A stretch of DNA of 64,000 nucleotides from Devosia sp. (GTDB lineage Bacteria; Pseudomonadota; Alphaproteobacteria; Rhizobiales; Devosiaceae). The position numbers and the translations under genes are program-made. The notes under the pieces were generated by a model. The model was given only the letters and a program-made list of their open reading frames with translations. It had not been told where the DNA came from and did not search any database. Position 1 is the first letter of the stretch; each line of letters starts with the position of its first letter. The stretch is from the NCBI RefSeq assembly GCF_028290625.1, contig NZ_JAQGJM010000012.1, forward strand, positions 186,001 through 250,000, written 5' to 3'. This document shows positions 16,741 through 26,252 of the stretch, piece by piece.

Positions 16741-18015
16741 CTACCCCACAAACTCATATTTGGCGATCGACTCCGGTTTCATCTGGATCGAGAATCCAGC
16801 CCGGCTCGGCGGCATATAGGCGGCGTTCTGGATCACGCAGGGGTCCAAAAAGTGCTCGTGCAGGTGATCGACATACTCGATCACCCTTCCCTCTTTCGTC
16901 CCCGAGACAACCAGATAATCGATCATCGACAGGTGCTGCACATATTCGCACAACCCCACCCCACCGGCATGGGGCCAGACCGGCAGGTTGTATTTGGCGG
17001 CCATCAGCAATACCGACAGCACTTCATTCAGCCCACCAATCCGACACGCGTCGATCTGGACGATATCGATAGCGCCGTCCTTGATGAACTGCTTGAACAG
17101 GATGCGGTTCTGGCACATTTCGCCGGTCGCCACCTTTACCGGGACAATGGCCTGGCGGATCGCGCGATGACCGGAGACGTCGTCGGGGCTGGTCGGCTCC
17201 TCGATGAAATAGGGATTGAAGCGCGCGAGCTGCTTGACCCAGTCGATGGCCTGATCGACCTCCCAGACCTGGTTGGCGTCGATCATCAGGAAGCGATCAG
17301 GGCCCATGATCGAGCGCACGATTTCGAGCCGGCGGATATCGTCGTCGAGGTCGCGGCCGACCTTCATCTTGATGTGGTTGAAGCCTTCGGCGACAGCCTC
17401 GGTGGCGAGGCGGGTGAGCTTCTCGTTGGAGTAGCCGAGCCAGCCCGCCGAGGTGGTGTAGCACTGGTAGCCCTCGGCCTTGAGGGCGGCGACGCGCTCG
17501 GCCTTGCCGGCTTCGGCCTTGCGGAAAATCGCCAAGGCTTCGTCGGGCGTGATGGCATCGGTGAGATAGCGGAAGTCGATGACGGAGACGAGCTGCTCGG
17601 GCGTCATGTCGGCGACGAACTGCCAGACGGGCTTGCCGGCATCCTTAGCCAAGAGGTCCCAGACGGCGTTGACCACGGCGCCGGTCGCAAGATGCATGGC
17701 GCCCTTGTCGGGGCCGATCCAACGGAGCTGGCTATCACCGGTGACGTGGCGCCAGAAGCGGCCTGGATTTTCTGCGATCCAGGCGAGGTCGAGGCCGACG
17801 ACGCGCGACGTGAGTGCCTTGATGGCGGCGACCACGACTTCATTGCCGCGGCCGATGGTGAAGGTCAGCCCGTGGCCTTCATGCGCGCCATCGGTGGTCA
17901 GGATGACGTAAGCGGCGGAATAATCGGGATCCGGGTTCATCGCATCGGAGCCGTCGAGTGCGTCCGAGGTGGGGAAGCGGAGATCGTGGGTCAGGAGGGC
18001 GGTGATTTTGGTCAT
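16741..18015 (-). CDS. fucD: L-fuconate dehydratase (enolase superfamily)
   Basis: A 424-residue enolase-superfamily dehydratase that converts L-fuconate to 2-keto-3-deoxy-L-fuconate. The stretch [18 protein letters not shown], the catalytic lysine motif KMKVGRD, metal ligands in [26 protein letters not shown] and GEMCQNR, and [14 protein letters not shown] near the end all match the FucD/ENOSF1 branch, which is longer than most mandelate-racemase relatives. The start at 18015 has AGGAA six bases upstream. It closes a minus-strand run with the SDR, another enolase-family enzyme and a sugar ABC transporter. A family C repeat separates it from the SDR. Confidence 0.92.
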   Translation of the reverse strand: MTKITALLTHDLRFPTSDALDGSDAMNPDPDYSAAYVILTTDGAHEGHGLTFTIGRGNEVVVAAIKALTSRVVGLDLAWIAENPGRFWRHVTGDSQLRWIGPDKGAMHLATGAVVNAVWDLLAKDAGKPVWQFVADMTPEQLVSVIDFRYLTDAITPDEALAIFRKAEAGKAERVAALKAEGYQCYTTSAGWLGYSNEKLTRLATEAVAEGFNHIKMKVGRDLDDDIRRLEIVRSIMGPDRFLMIDANQVWEVDQAIDWVKQLARFNPYFIEEPTSPDDVSGHRAIRQAIVPVKVATGEMCQNRILFKQFIKDGAIDIVQIDACRIGGLNEVLSVLLMAAKYNLPVWPHAGGVGLCEYVQHLSMIDYLVVSGTKEGRVIEYVDHLHEHFLDPCVIQNAAYMPPSRAGFSIQMKPESIAKYEFVG

Positions 18016-18032
18016 GGATGTTCCTAAGGAAG

Positions 18033-18158
18033 GCCCCCTCACCCGCCCTTCGGGCACCCTCTCCCACGAGGGGAGAGGGGGGCATCGTGGTTGTTCAAGC
18101 TCGGTGTTCCCTTCTCCCCTCGTGGGAGAAGGTGGCGCGTAGCGCCGGATGAGGGGGC
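18033..18158. repeat. Palindromic repeat of family C
   Basis: CCCCCTCACCCGCCCTTCGG with CCTCTCCCACGAGGGGAGAG and the matching complement ending GGATGAGGGGGC lie between two genes transcribed in the same direction, so it may act as an intra-operon hairpin. Confidence 0.75.
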
Positions 18159-18890
18159 TCAGCCCGTCCAGCCACCGTCGATGACATGGACCTGGCCGGT
18201 CGTGTAGGTGGCGCCGGCGAGGTAGACGGCGAGGTCCGCGACTTCTTCGGGGCGAGCGATGCGGCCGATGGGCTGGCGGGCGATGAAGGCTTTCTTGGCG
18301 GCTTCGAAATCGCCGGTGGCGTGCCAGCGCTCGTGCAGGCTGGGCGAATCCACCGTGCCGGGCGCGATGGCGTTGATGCGGATGCCCTGGGTGACGTAAT
18401 CGGCGGCGACGGATTTGGTTAGCCCGACGACGGCGGCCTTGCTGATGGAATAAGCGGCGCGGTTGGGGACGCCCTTCACCGACGACGCGACCGTGGCCAT
18501 GTTGACGATGGCGCCGTCCTTACGCTCCAGCATCTGCGGCAGCACGGCCTGGATGGTGCGGATCTGCGCCTTAACGTTGAGGTCCCAGGCGAAATCGAGC
18601 TCCTTGTCGCTCATCTCCAGCACGGTGCCGTTGTGGACCACGCCAGCGCAGTTGAACAGGATGTCGATGCGGCCGATTTCGGCCACGGCTTTGTTCACTT
18701 CCTCGGCCGACAGCACGTTGAGGATGCGCGTCGTCACGTTGGGCGTGCCGTCCAGCTCCTTGAGCTTTTCGGCATTGATGTCGGTGGCAATGACCTTGCA
18801 GCCCGCCGCAACGAAGGCGTCGACCGAGGCGCGACCGATGCCTTGGGCGGCGGCGGTGATGAGGACGATTTTGCCGGAAATATCGGACAT
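18159..18890 (-). CDS. SDR dehydrogenase, likely 2-keto-3-deoxy-L-fuconate dehydrogenase
   Basis: A classical 243-residue short-chain dehydrogenase: cofactor motif [10 protein letters not shown] (about 12-21), NCAGV at 83-87, catalytic Ser in [15 protein letters not shown] at about 145-149, and PGTV. The [11 protein letters not shown] acid after strand 2 suggests NAD preference. It resembles the enzymes that oxidise 2-keto-3-deoxy-L-fuconate in the non-phosphorylated L-fucose route, and the next gene is fuconate dehydratase, so this role fits well. A general 3-hydroxy-acid dehydrogenase is the alternative. Start ATG at 18890 lies ten bases after the preceding gene's stop. Confidence 0.85.
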   Translation of the reverse strand: MSDISGKIVLITAAAQGIGRASVDAFVAAGCKVIATDINAEKLKELDGTPNVTTRILNVLSAEEVNKAVAEIGRIDILFNCAGVVHNGTVLEMSDKELDFAWDLNVKAQIRTIQAVLPQMLERKDGAIVNMATVASSVKGVPNRAAYSISKAAVVGLTKSVAADYVTQGIRINAIAPGTVDSPSLHERWHATGDFEAAKKAFIARQPIGRIARPEEVADLAVYLAGATYTTGQVHVIDGGWTG

Positions 18891-18899
18891 TTTTGGACC

Positions 18900-20006
18900 T
18901 TATTGAATGGTGGAGCGGCTGCCTTCGACAACCTGGCGGTCGATGGCCGCAAAATCCCAGGCGATGCCGAGGCCGGGGGCATCGGAGGGCCGAGCCTTAC
19001 CGTTCTGGATCGTCATGCGCTCGGTGGTCAAGTCGTCCAATTGTGGGATGTATTCGACCCAGCGCGCATTGGGCACGGCGGCGCAGAGCGAAACGTGCAG
19101 TTCCATCAGGAAATGCGGGCTGACGACGATGTTGAAGCACTCGGCCATGTGGGCGACCTTGAGCCAGGGCGTGATGCCGCCAATGCGGCCGACATCGACC
19201 TGGATCACCGAGGCCGCATGGCGCTGCAGGTATTCGCGGAAATGGCTGACCGAATAGAGGCTTTCGCCGACCGCGATGGGCAGGCTGGTGTGTTCGCTGA
19301 GACGAACATGGCCGGAGATATCGTCGGCGGGGAGCGGCTCCTCGAGCCAGCCGATATCGAGTGGCTCATAGGCGCGGGCGCGGCGGATGGCTTCGTCGAC
19401 GGCAAAGGCCTGGTTGGCATCGGTGAAGATTTCAAAGCCCGGGCCGACGGCCTCGCGCACGGCGGTGATGCGGGCGACATCCTCGTGGATGGGGCGGCCG
19501 ACCTTGAGCTTGGCGCCCTTGAAGCCGTCGGCCTGAGCGCGCAGCGCGTCCTCGACTAGTGCGGATTGCTCCAGATGCAACCAGCCGCCTTCGGTGGTGT
19601 AGAGCGGGATTTCCTTTTGTGCGCCGCCGGCCAGCTTATGCAGCGGCAGGCCGAGCTTGCGGCATTTAAGGTCCCAAAGGGCCGTATCGATCGCCGCCAT
19701 GGCGATGGCGGTGATGGCGCCGATTGTGGTGGCGTGGGTGAGGAACAACAGGTCGCGCCAGATGGACTCGATGTCATAAGCATCGCGGCCGATGATGGCG
19801 GGGCAGAGCGTGCGGTTGAGCAGCTCCATGACGGAATGGCCGCCGGTGCCGATGGTGTAGCTATAGCCGGTGCCGGTGACGCCGTCCGCGTCCGTGATGC
19901 GGACGATGGGGGTTTCCTGGCTGACGAAGGACTGGATGGCGTCGACGCGTTTGACCTTGGGTTTCAGGTCAACCATCAGCAGGTCGATGCGGACGATTTT
20001 GGCCAT
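18900..20006 (-). CDS. Mandelate racemase/muconate lactonizing enzyme family protein
   Basis: A 368-residue enolase-superfamily enzyme, distinct from the nearby fuconate dehydratase. It has KLKVGRP (catalytic Lys), DANQAFAVDEA, EEPLPADDISGH, GESLYS, DVGRIGGITPWLK and a late SPHFLMELHV with His. Members abstract the alpha proton of a carboxylate to racemise or dehydrate it. The sugar acid used here is not clear; the transporter operon suggests an aldonate or uronate related to L-fucose. Its ATG overlaps the ATPase stop (TAATG), which indicates translational coupling. Confidence 0.85.
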   Translation of the reverse strand: MAKIVRIDLLMVDLKPKVKRVDAIQSFVSQETPIVRITDADGVTGTGYSYTIGTGGHSVMELLNRTLCPAIIGRDAYDIESIWRDLLFLTHATTIGAITAIAMAAIDTALWDLKCRKLGLPLHKLAGGAQKEIPLYTTEGGWLHLEQSALVEDALRAQADGFKGAKLKVGRPIHEDVARITAVREAVGPGFEIFTDANQAFAVDEAIRRARAYEPLDIGWLEEPLPADDISGHVRLSEHTSLPIAVGESLYSVSHFREYLQRHAASVIQVDVGRIGGITPWLKVAHMAECFNIVVSPHFLMELHVSLCAAVPNARWVEYIPQLDDLTTERMTIQNGKARPSDAPGLGIAWDFAAIDRQVVEGSRSTIQ

Positions 20007-21091
20007 TATGCCCTCACGCTCTTGCCGCTGGCCGCGTCGAAGACGTGCAGGCGGGTCAGATCGAGGGTGAAATCCAGGCTCTCGCCCGGCTTGACGACGC
20101 GGGGGTTGAGCATCTTGCCCTGGATTTCCTTGCCGCCCAGCTCGGTGAACAGGATGGTTTCGGTGCCGAGCGGCTCGGCGATGGCGATGGTGCGGGTGAT
20201 CGAGAGCGCGTTCTCGGTGCCATGCAAGGAATGGCCTGCAGGCGCAAAGCTTTCGGGGCGGAAGCCGAGGATGATGGACTGGCCTTCGGTCACGGCGCTA
20301 TCGGCAGGCAGCGGCACTTCCACGCCATCGGCGAGCACGGCCTTGCCACCCTTCACCACCGCGTCGAGCTGGTTCATCGGCGGGGAACCGATAAAGCCGG
20401 CGACGAAGGTATTGACCGGGTGCTCGAACACGTCCGAGGGCGTGCCGATCTGCTCGATGTGGCCATCGCGCATGATGACGATACGGTCGGCCAGCGTCAT
20501 GGCTTCGACCTGATCGTGGGTGACGTAGATCACCGTGGTCTTGACGCGCTGGTGCAGCTTCTTGATTTCAACGCGCATCTGGCCGCGCAGCTTGGCGTCG
20601 AGATTGCTCAGCGGCTCATCGAACAGGAACACGTCCGGATTGCGCACGATGGCGCGCCCCATGGCGACGCGCTGGCGCTGGCCACCGCTCAGGTTGGCGG
20701 GCAGGCGATCCATGTACGGCCCAAGCCCGAGGATTTCGGCGGCTTCGTTGACCCGGGTGATGATTTCGGCTTCCGGCATATTGGCGATCTTGAGCCCGAA
20801 GCCCAAATTGTCGCGCACCGTCATATGCGGATAGAGCGCATAGGACTGGAACACCATCGAGATGTTGCGGGCGCGCGGCGGCAGGTCGTTGACCACCCGA
20901 TCGCCAATCGAAATCGTGCCGCCGGTGATTTCCTCCAGCCCGGCGATCATGCGCAGCGTGGTCGACTTGCCGCAGCCCGAGGGGCCGACCAGAACGACGA
21001 ATTCATTGTGGGCGATATCGAGGTCGATGCCATGCACCGTTTCGATCTTGCCATAGCTCTTGCTGACTTTTTCCAGGCGCACTTGTGCCAC
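20006..21091 (-). CDS. Sugar ABC transporter ATP-binding protein (UgpC/MalK type)
   Basis: A 361-residue ATPase with Walker A GPSGCGKSTT, Q-loop FQSYALYPHMTV, signature LSGGQRQRVAMGRA, Walker B VFLFDEPLSNLDA, and a C-terminal TOBE/OB regulatory domain, as in CUT1 carbohydrate importers. The GTG at 21091 follows AAGGAACTCCCTC; earlier in-frame codons fall in the upstream permease and are not homologous. It energises the two permeases encoded just upstream for the substrate caught by the binding protein at 23096. Confidence 0.93.
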   Translation of the reverse strand: MAQVRLEKVSKSYGKIETVHGIDLDIAHNEFVVLVGPSGCGKSTTLRMIAGLEEITGGTISIGDRVVNDLPPRARNISMVFQSYALYPHMTVRDNLGFGLKIANMPEAEIITRVNEAAEILGLGPYMDRLPANLSGGQRQRVAMGRAIVRNPDVFLFDEPLSNLDAKLRGQMRVEIKKLHQRVKTTVIYVTHDQVEAMTLADRIVIMRDGHIEQIGTPSDVFEHPVNTFVAGFIGSPPMNQLDAVVKGGKAVLADGVEVPLPADSAVTEGQSIILGFRPESFAPAGHSLHGTENALSITRTIAIAEPLGTETILFTELGGKEIQGKMLNPRVVKPGESLDFTLDLTRLHVFDAASGKSVRA

Positions 21092-21102
21092 GAGGGAGTT
21101 CC

Positions 21103-21960
21103 TTACTTGACGCCGCCGAAGGTCAGGCCGGCGATCAGGTGTTTCTGTACAACGAAGGTGAGAACCAGCGCCGGGATGATGATGAGCACAGCCATGGCGC
21201 TCATGCCGGTCCAATCGACGGTGAATTGGGCGGTGAAATCCATCAGGCCGACGGGCATGGTCTTGGATGCCGTGGTGCGGGTCAGTTGGCTCGCCAGCGC
21301 ATATTCGTTCCACGAGGTGAGGAAGGCAAAGATGGCGGCCGAGGCAAGGCCTGAGCGGGCGAGCGGAAATTCGACCTTCCAGAACGCTTGCCAGCGAGTG
21401 CAGCCATCGATCTGGGCGGCCTCGCTGAGATCGACCGGGATCTGGCGGAAGAACCCATCGGTGAGCCAGATGGTGAAGGGGATATTGACCGCCATGTAGA
21501 CCAGGATCATGCCGAAGCTGGTATCGATCAGCCCGAGGCGTGCCCAGATGATAAACAACGGCAGGCTGAGCGCTACGCCCGGCACGGTGCGGCTGAGCAT
21601 GAAGGCCAGGAACAGCGTAGCCTTGCCCTTGAAGCTGAAGCGGGCGAACGAATAGCCGCCGGCCATGCCGATGACGACGGCCACAATGGTGGAGGTGATC
21701 GAGATCACCAGCGAGTTGATGAAATACTGCGCCACCGGCAGGCCCTGCTGGGCCGAGGACAGGCCGAACAGGCGGGCAAAATTGTCCAGCGTCGGGTTCT
21801 GCGGAATCCAGACGGCGGGCCGGGCCAGCACTTCGATATTGGGCCGGAACGCGGTCAGCACGACCCAGAGGCCGGGCACGGTCAGGATGGCCATGGCGAC
21901 GAAGACGCCGAAGCGGATCAGCCAGCGCTGCCAGGGTTTTTCGATCGTCAACCGGCTCAT
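21103..21960 (-). CDS. Sugar ABC transporter permease (MalG-like)
   Basis: A 285-residue CUT1 inner-membrane permease with about six helices. The ATPase-docking EAA loop appears as EAAQIDGCTRWQAFWKVEFP, and the protein ends in the usual GLTFGGVK. Its ATG overlaps the stop of the other permease by four bases (ATGA), showing coupling. Confidence 0.93.
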   Translation of the reverse strand: MSRLTIEKPWQRWLIRFGVFVAMAILTVPGLWVVLTAFRPNIEVLARPAVWIPQNPTLDNFARLFGLSSAQQGLPVAQYFINSLVISITSTIVAVVIGMAGGYSFARFSFKGKATLFLAFMLSRTVPGVALSLPLFIIWARLGLIDTSFGMILVYMAVNIPFTIWLTDGFFRQIPVDLSEAAQIDGCTRWQAFWKVEFPLARSGLASAAIFAFLTSWNEYALASQLTRTTASKTMPVGLMDFTAQFTVDWTGMSAMAVLIIIPALVLTFVVQKHLIAGLTFGGVK

Positions 21961-22907
21961 TGTGCGCCTCCCATGAAGGTGCGCGCGGCGACCAGCTTGC
22001 GGTAGAAATAGAAGGTGAAAACGATCGACAGGATGATCGACACGTAGCCCATGGCGTTGGCCATGCCCATCTGGCTGTTCTGGTAGCCGGTGCGGGTCAT
22101 CAGCGTCCACAGCAGCTCGGTGCGGCCCGCCGGCCCACCATTGGTCATGATCTTGACCATGTCATAGGCGCGGGCGACGTCCAGCGAGCGGATGGTCATG
22201 GCGATGTAGACGAAGGGCATCAGGAAGGGCAGCGTGATGTGCTGGAACACCTGGATCGGGTTGCAGCCATCGACGCGCGCAGCCTCGATCGGCTCCTTGG
22301 GCAGTGCCATCAGGCCCGCCAGCAGCAGGATGGCGAACACCGACGTGCTCATCCAGATTTCGGCGAAAATGATGGAGAAATTGGCCAGCGTGCCATCGAC
22401 CAGCCAGGGGATCGGCTGGTTGATAATGTGCAGGTCGAACAGCGCATTGTTGAGCAGGCCAATGCTGTCGTTGAAGATGTATTTGAACTGGAAGCCGACG
22501 AGGATCGGGCTGAACATCATGGGGAACATCATGATGGTGCGCAGCGTGCGCTGGCCCCAGGTGATCTTGTTGACCAGCAACGCCAGGCCCAGGCCCAGCA
22601 TCATTTCGAGGTTCAGCGTGATGGTGACGAAGACGAAGGTGCGCCCGAACGCCCACCAGAAATCGCCATTGGTCAGCAGGCGCTGGTAATTGCGCAGCCC
22701 GACGAACTGGTACAGCGTGGCGGGCTTGGTCAGGTTATAGGCGGTGAAGCTGGTCCAGAATGAGACCAGCAGCGGCACCAGCACGACCGACAGGATGACC
22801 ACGATCGCCGGCAACAGCAGCACATAGGGAATAGCGCGCGGCGAGGCGAACCAGGACACGCGGTCCTTGGTTCGGGTCTGCGGCAGGGATTGAACGTCTG
22901 TGGTCAA
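21957..22907 (-). CDS. Sugar ABC transporter permease (MalF/UgpA-like)
   Basis: A 316-residue CUT1 permease with about six helices and the EAA loop EAARVDGCNPIQVFQHITLP. YTNGGPAGRTELLWTL-like text near the C-terminus is common in this group (here KIMTNGGPAGRTELL). The start is taken as TTG 22907, after a GAGG motif; no ATG gives a sensible N-terminus before the first helix. Separated from the binding-protein gene by a family B hairpin, a common arrangement that lowers expression of membrane parts relative to the binding protein. Confidence 0.88.
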   Translation of the reverse strand: MTTDVQSLPQTRTKDRVSWFASPRAIPYVLLLPAIVVILSVVLVPLLVSFWTSFTAYNLTKPATLYQFVGLRNYQRLLTNGDFWWAFGRTFVFVTITLNLEMMLGLGLALLVNKITWGQRTLRTIMMFPMMFSPILVGFQFKYIFNDSIGLLNNALFDLHIINQPIPWLVDGTLANFSIIFAEIWMSTSVFAILLLAGLMALPKEPIEAARVDGCNPIQVFQHITLPFLMPFVYIAMTIRSLDVARAYDMVKIMTNGGPAGRTELLWTLMTRTGYQNSQMGMANAMGYVSIILSIVFTFYFYRKLVAARTFMGGAQ

Positions 22908-22957
22908 GGACAGGCCTCTATCGTGAGCGGCGGCCTCGTGTCCGAGACCCGCCACAG

Positions 22958-23044
22958 TGTCACCCCGGCATCGGCCGGGGTCCATCCTGAGATGCGTGTG
23001 TTTGAATGAATCTCAGGATGGATTCCGGCCTGCGCCGGAATGAC
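22958..23044. repeat. Inverted repeat of family B between binding protein and permease
   Basis: GTCACCCCGGCATCGGCCGG ... GATTCCGGCCTGCGCCGGAA with inner arms ATCCTGAGAT/AATCTCAGGAT. It is placed where a stabilising hairpin would protect the binding-protein mRNA. Confidence 0.8.
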
Positions 23045-23095
23045 ATCGTGGGAGTTGCCGCTTCGGAGCAAAGCCCCGAAACGGCGATTGGCTTA

Positions 23096-24427
23096 CTACT
23101 TGAGGATGCCGGCATCTTCGAGGATGGTGGTCGCCTCGGCAGCAGCCTGATCGAGCGCTTCCTGCGGGGTCTTTTCGCCCACGATGGCAGCCTGGAGCTG
23201 GGGCCAGAGCACGTTGCTGACTTCAATCCACTGGGGGATCAATGGCGGGGTCCGGGCATCGGCAAGGCTGGCCTGCCAGATCGGGAACATCTCAGCCAGA
23301 GCGGTCTTGCCGTTCTCGTTGAAATACTTCACCGCAGCGTCGAACGTGGCGGAACGGGTCGGCAGGTTGCCGGCTTCGGCTTCCATCAGCTCGCTGTCGT
23401 CATTGGTCAGGAACACGGCCAGCGAGACGGCGGCCGGCTTATTATCGCAAGCTTCGGTCACCGAGAACGAGTGCGAACCGGACCAGCCGCCACGCTTGCC
23501 GGAGGTGCCCACGGGCGCCACGGCGAAGCCGAGGTGATCGGCGATCTTGGAGGCGGTCGGATCGCTGTAGAAGCCGGCAAAGCCCGGCCAATCCAGATCG
23601 ACAGCCAACTGGCCGGCGGCCATGGCCTGGCCGATTTCGTCCCAGGTGTAGTTCACAGTACCAGCCGGCACGGCGCCGGCATCATAGATGTCCTTGAACC
23701 ACTGCAGGGCCGCGACGCCTTCAGGCGAATTGAAGGTCGGCTTCCAGTTGGCGTCGAACAGGTCGCCGCCATTGGCACGCAAGATTTCCATGAAGCGGCC
23801 GGACATGCCTTCGTCCTTGCCGGCAAAAGCGGTGCCGTAAAGGTTAGGAGCGTCGGCGAAGAAAATGATCTGCTGCTTGAATTCGTCGAAGGTCTTGGGC
23901 GGCGCGAGATCGGTGCCGAACTTGGCCTTGTAGGCTTCCATCTTCGCCGGGTCCTCATAGAGGTCCTTGCGATAATAGAGGTTGGACACGTCGGTGACGC
24001 GCGGCAACTGTACCAGTCGGCCATCGACCATGGCGGACTGCAGCGTGCCGGGGACGTACTTGGCCAGTTCGGACGCCGGGATCGACTGCGCCAGGTCGAT
24101 ATAGAGATCGCCATACTGGGGGGCGAAGCTGGTGTGGTTGGAGCCAACGCACCAGGTGATCTGGCCGGACGCGATGTCCTGCTTGATTTCGCGGTCCAGG
24201 TCGAAATGGTTCTTGGATGAAACGATTTCGACCTTGGCGCCGGTCAGCGCTTCCCACTCGGGAATACGGGTATAGAGCTTTTCGTACTGCGTACCGCCGA
24301 TGAGCTTCACCTTGAGGGTGTAGCCGGGGAACGAGCCGTAATCGAATTCTTGCGCCATGACGGCGCCCGACAGCGTCGCCAGGGCGACCGAGGCCAAAAG
24401 GGCCTTGGCCAGGAACTTGGTTGCCAT
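23096..24427 (-). CDS. Sugar ABC transporter substrate-binding protein
   Basis: A 443-residue periplasmic binding protein. Residues 1-28 are a clear Sec signal (lysines, hydrophobic core, cleavage after AVMA). The mature part has the cluster B pattern: RIPEWEALTGAKVEI, QYGDLYIDLAQ, LYYRKDLYEDP, and a C-terminal ALDQAAAEATTIL helix. The ATG at 24427 follows GGAGG. It is the first gene of the transporter and catabolic operon that runs down to fuconate dehydratase, so L-fucose or a fucose-related sugar or acid is the likely cargo; this is inferred from neighbours. Confidence 0.92.
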   Translation of the reverse strand: MATKFLAKALLASVALATLSGAVMAQEFDYGSFPGYTLKVKLIGGTQYEKLYTRIPEWEALTGAKVEIVSSKNHFDLDREIKQDIASGQITWCVGSNHTSFAPQYGDLYIDLAQSIPASELAKYVPGTLQSAMVDGRLVQLPRVTDVSNLYYRKDLYEDPAKMEAYKAKFGTDLAPPKTFDEFKQQIIFFADAPNLYGTAFAGKDEGMSGRFMEILRANGGDLFDANWKPTFNSPEGVAALQWFKDIYDAGAVPAGTVNYTWDEIGQAMAAGQLAVDLDWPGFAGFYSDPTASKIADHLGFAVAPVGTSGKRGGWSGSHSFSVTEACDNKPAAVSLAVFLTNDDSELMEAEAGNLPTRSATFDAAVKYFNENGKTALAEMFPIWQASLADARTPPLIPQWIEVSNVLWPQLQAAIVGEKTPQEALDQAAAEATTILEDAGILK

Positions 24428-24485
24428 TGATTTCTCCTCCACAGGGGACCTTCCGATGCCGCCCCACTCGGGGCTTGATCATCCA

Positions 24486-24508
24486 TATTTGAAAAGTCTA
24501 TTCGTAGG
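24486..24508. promoter_or_regulatory. Operator-like motif before the binding-protein operon
   Basis: The 23 bases TATTTGAAAAG.CTATTC... agree at 16 of 23 positions with the better dyad at 26688-26710 and lie 59 bases before the binding-protein start. Both flank the IclR gene, so they are candidate sites for that regulator. The dyad here is weaker on its right side. Confidence 0.5.
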
Positions 24509-24635
24509 TAAGCATAACTTCCGCCTCCGCGTCAACGGCTGAGGGGAGCGGAATGCGGTTGTGGAGGGTAACAGTTCGCTAGCAATTCGCTGGTGAATGG
24601 CTAGCATCGTTAGCACGGGATGGGAGTAGGAACCG

Positions 24636-25409
24636 GTGAGTATTGCGGATGATGCGGAACGCTATCGCGCGCCGGCGCTCGACAAGGGGCTGGATATTCT
24701 CGAACTGCTGGCGGCTACCGATGACGGGCTGAGCCAGGCCGAAATCGCCAAGGCGCTCGATCGATCGCCCAACGAAATCTACCGCATGCTGGACCGGCTG
24801 GTGCGGCGCGACTATGTGCGCCGCACGCTGGAGGATCGCTACGAGGTCACGCTCAAGCTCTTCGAACTGGGCCATGCGCGCCCGCCGATGCGGCGGCTGA
24901 TCAGCCAGGCGACCCCGGTGCTGCGCCAGTTCGCCCTCAAGGCCGAGCAGGCGGTGCACCTGGTGGTGCAGGACCGCAATATCCTGGTGGTGATCGCCCA
25001 GGTCGATGGCCCCGGCTATTGGAATGTGTCGATCCGCGTCGGCAGCCGAATCAGCCTGGTCAATACCGGCTCGGGCCATGTGTTCCTGGCGTTTTCGACC
25101 CCGGAAGAGCGCAAGCTGATGCTGGAAGAGCAGGATCTGGGCTCACCCGAGCAGATGCCCAAGGGGCTGGTGGGGCGGCTCGATGGGGTGCGCGAGCAGG
25201 GCTACGAGAACATGCCGAGCGCCCAGGTTTCCGGGGTTTCCAACCTGTCGGTGCCGATCTTCGGGCCGCTGGGCAGCGTTATCGCGGTGCTCACCTGCCC
25301 CTATACACAGCGCCTCGACAAGCTCGATGCGCCCAATACGCAGCAGGCCATTAGGCTGCTGCTCGAAGCGGGCCAGGAAATTTCCAAGCGCTCCAGCAAT
25401 CAATCCTGA
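24636..25409 (+). CDS. IclR-family transcriptional regulator
   Basis: A 257-residue regulator with an N-terminal winged helix (residues ~14-72, ALDKGLDILELLAATDDGLS, AEIAKALDRSPNEIYRMLDRL) and a C-terminal IclR effector domain (~80-250, with LVNTGSGHVFLAF and PIFGPLGSVIAVLTCP). The GTG at 24636 is preceded by AGGAA. It is divergent from the sugar ABC operon and leads the lactonase and mutarotase genes, so it probably senses a fucose-pathway intermediate and controls both directions. Confidence 0.92.
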   Translation: MSIADDAERYRAPALDKGLDILELLAATDDGLSQAEIAKALDRSPNEIYRMLDRLVRRDYVRRTLEDRYEVTLKLFELGHARPPMRRLISQATPVLRQFALKAEQAVHLVVQDRNILVVIAQVDGPGYWNVSIRVGSRISLVNTGSGHVFLAFSTPEERKLMLEEQDLGSPEQMPKGLVGRLDGVREQGYENMPSAQVSGVSNLSVPIFGPLGSVIAVLTCPYTQRLDKLDAPNTQQAIRLLLEAGQEISKRSSNQS

Positions 25410-25429
25410 CCCTAGGGAGGACAGCCTTC

Positions 25430-26251
25430 ATGCGCATTCTCGATACCCATCTGCACCTCGTCTATCCCGAGAAATTCTCCTATCCGTGGCTGGCGGACGC
25501 GCCCGCGATCAACCGGCCCTGGCTGGTGGAGAATTACTTCTCCGAGGCGCGCGGACTGGGGATCACCGGGGCGCTGCATATGGAGGTCGATGTCGCCGAC
25601 AAGGATATCGTGGCCGAGACCGAGTTCATGCTCACTTTGCCGGGCATTGTCGGCGCCATCGCGGCCTGCCGACCCGAGGGCATGGGTTTCGTCGACCAGA
25701 TCGAGCAGTTGAGCGAGCATGCGCATGTGAAGGGCGTGCGGCGAATTTTGCACCAGGCACCGGATGAGCTGAGCCAGAGCGATCTATTCGTCGAAAACAT
25801 CCGGCACCTGCCCGATTATGACCTGAGCTTCGATCTCTGCGTGCGGGCCGATCAATTGCCGATCGGCACCATGCTGGCGCAGCGGGCGCCGGATGTGCAG
25901 TTCATTCTCGACCATTGCGGGGTGCCGGATGTGGCCGGCAAGGGGCTCGATCCGTGGCGGGGCTACATCACCGAAATCGCCAAGCTCCCCAATGTGGCGG
26001 CCAAGGTGTCGGGAATCGTCGCTTATGCGGGCGCCGACTGGACGGTTGCGGACCTACGGCCCTTCGTCGAGCATATCATCGAGAGCTTTGGCTGGGACCG
26101 CGTGGTGTGGGGCTCGGACCATCCGGTGGTGACGCTGACCGGTAGCCTGACCCGGTGGGTCGAAGCCACGCGCGAGATCGTCAAGGGCGCCAGCGAGGAC
26201 GAGCAGGCGCGCCTGTTCCACCGCAATGCTGAACGAATTTACGGGGTTTGA
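25430..26251 (+). CDS. Amidohydrolase-type sugar lactonase (L-fuconolactonase-like)
   Basis: A 273-residue COG3618 amidohydrolase. The N-terminal DTHLHLVYPEKFSYPWL has the metal-binding HxH, later DHCGVPD, and the WGSDHP near residue 227-232 supplies the catalytic Asp. This group opens aldono-lactones such as L-fucono-1,5-lactone and L-rhamnonolactone in the cytoplasm. Being with fuconate dehydratase across the divergent promoter and next to a mutarotase, L-fuconolactone is the likely substrate. It begins 20 bases after the regulator with AGGGAGGA upstream. Confidence 0.88.
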   Translation: MRILDTHLHLVYPEKFSYPWLADAPAINRPWLVENYFSEARGLGITGALHMEVDVADKDIVAETEFMLTLPGIVGAIAACRPEGMGFVDQIEQLSEHAHVKGVRRILHQAPDELSQSDLFVENIRHLPDYDLSFDLCVRADQLPIGTMLAQRAPDVQFILDHCGVPDVAGKGLDPWRGYITEIAKLPNVAAKVSGIVAYAGADWTVADLRPFVEHIIESFGWDRVVWGSDHPVVTLTGSLTRWVEATREIVKGASEDEQARLFHRNAERIYGV

Positions 26252-26252
26252 A

